Shown here in pieces: positions 63,171-64,000 of a stretch of 64,000 nucleotides of DNA. The notes beneath the pieces were generated by a model. The model made no database searches. It had not been told where the DNA came from and was given only the letters and a program-made list of their open reading frames with translations. This stretch comes from Candidatus Gastranaerophilales bacterium (lineage in GTDB: Bacteria > Cyanobacteriota > Vampirovibrionia > Gastranaerophilales > Gastranaerophilaceae): the NCBI GenBank assembly GCA_944325895.1, contig CALVCA010000006.1, forward strand, positions 1-64,000, in the 5' to 3' direction. Made by a program: the position numbers and the translations under genes. The stretch's first letter is position 1. Each line of letters starts with the position of its first letter.

Positions 63171-64000
63171 ATGTCTATTCACGCAATATCGAGTGTTACA
63201 AACAAGAGTTATTCAAACATAAATTTTGAAAAACGCAAAGAAAAACCGGTAAAAAATCAAAATGTTACAAGTCCGATGAAAGCGGTTCCGCTTGCGGCAT
63301 TAATAGCAATGAGTCCTTTGACAACGAACAATGCAGCAAATATTATGAAAGCTGAAAATAAAACAAATACAGTTGAACTTGCTCAAGCTCCGGAAGAACA
63401 TATTATACTTATGTACGGAGATGCATTCACCTCCGCAAACGGAACAAAAGTTACTGTAATGGCACTGAATACAAAAGGCGGTTCCGACAGCTATGATAAA
63501 ATTCTGTTAAAAACAGAAAATTATACATTTGAAGCCAAGGAGCTTCTATTACGTAACGCTTATTTATGGTCTTCAAACAAAGTAAAAGAAGGTCCTTTAA
63601 AATTTAAAGAGGTTATTGCCGAAACAGAAATTGACGGCAAAAAAGAAAGATATAGTTTTGTAGATCCGACTATTGTAAATTATGTAGAAGCCCTTGTTGC
63701 ACAGCCTACTAATAAAAGTAATATAAAAAATATGCGTCAAGCTGATTTAAATTTAGTAGTGGCAAATTCTAAAGGTGATTTGCTAGGTCTTACTGATGAA
63801 AACTTGAAATTTTATTTTGAAAAATTTCCCATAAAACGCTCTACCCAGGGGTCGCTTTTTGATAACTTTTTTGACGAGATATATGTTGGACCATTCCATC
63901 AAAAACGTCTTTGGGAACAACAAGTGCAAGGGTCTCATGGCAATTATACATTAAGATTTTATGATGACGACGGAAACTTTGATAACGCTGAAAATATAGT
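63171..64000 (+). CDS. Unknown protein, truncated by the window edge
   Basis: ATG 63171 has AAGGAGTTATT upstream, and the frame stays open for 276 codons to the end of the window. The polar leader (MSIHAISSVTNKSYSNINFEKRK) resembles those of other unknowns here. A moderately hydrophobic segment (VPLAALIAMSPLTTNNAA, about 41-58) could be a signal or anchor. The rest is mixed alpha/beta with EHIILMYGDAF and LRFYDDDGNFDNAE. Function unknown. Confidence 0.75.
   Translation, partial: MSIHAISSVTNKSYSNINFEKRKEKPVKNQNVTSPMKAVPLAALIAMSPLTTNNAANIMKAENKTNTVELAQAPEEHIILMYGDAFTSANGTKVTVMALNTKGGSDSYDKILLKTENYTFEAKELLLRNAYLWSSNKVKEGPLKFKEVIAETEIDGKKERYSFVDPTIVNYVEALVAQPTNKSNIKNMRQADLNLVVANSKGDLLGLTDENLKFYFEKFPIKRSTQGSLFDNFFDEIYVGPFHQKRLWEQQVQGSHGNYTLRFYDDDGNFDNAENI

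Overview
The window is AT-rich, gene-dense bacterial chromosome. It looks like a diderm relative of cyanobacteria, most likely a gut Vampirovibrionia/Melainabacteria (Candidatus Gastranaerophilales) genome. This is inference: an LPS-transport pair (lptB with an lptF/G-type permease) and a heptosyltransferase-like gene sit beside a minC-minD-minE cluster and a yggS-sepF-nadK-ftsZ cluster, and several large proteins carry an N-terminus beginning MG(L/M)(S/A)ASQAR that I associate with that lineage. No rRNA, CRISPR array, transposase, integrase or phage module was seen. The only tRNA found is tRNA-Asn(GTT).

Layout. 1-8.4 kb: tRNA-Asn, a Bax-inhibitor-like membrane protein, a GNAT-like protein, folP, two small membrane-associated unknowns, a radical SAM protein coupled to a 56-residue zinc ribbon, cdd, and a catalytically degenerate HD-GYP protein. 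8.5-17.8 kb: gatC-pyrG-MFS, then a heptosyltransferase-like gene and comM transcribed divergently from overlapping leaderless promoters, a split chromate transporter, an SDR, tcdA, secG and an NrtR-like regulator. 17.9-23.9 kb: a lytic transglycosylase with a Phe-Met-Pro repeat head, minCDE (MinE has a long acidic, Cys-containing tail), two unknown genes, dCMP deaminase and a single-domain PurH relative. 24-27.5 kb: an accessory cluster with one full-length and one miniature member of the ASQAR family. 27.7-34.3 kb: rpsA, valS, adk, map, tmk. 34.4-39 kb: two ASQAR paralogues facing away from each other with near-identical ends and unrelated middles. 39.2-49.5 kb: U32 peptidase, YqeG-like phosphatase, a putative membrane metallopeptidase, another ASQAR gene, secA, a pilin-like gene behind a dispersed repeat, and agmatinase. 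49.7-64 kb: ligA, SIMPL protein, phosphodiester glycosidase, the Lpt genes, trpS, yggS-sepF-nadK-ftsZ, a repeat-rich LysM protein, class II aldolase, and a gene cut by the window edge.

The most unusual signals: (1) the head-to-head ASQAR pair, whose 5' ends form a perfect 310-bp inverted repeat around the intergenic promoter region, and whose 3' ends form an outer 371-bp inverted repeat. This geometry would allow promoter inversion or cassette exchange. (2) One promoter module (TTTAAA, 17-bp spacer, TATAATGCCTG, then 2 or 4 TATGG units) repeated upstream of three genes, including one of that pair. (3) At least eight genes whose -10 box ends exactly 6 nt before the start codon, as expected for leaderless mRNAs. 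Start codons were chosen from Shine-Dalgarno sequences or -10 boxes. All family assignments come from reading motifs, with no database search.
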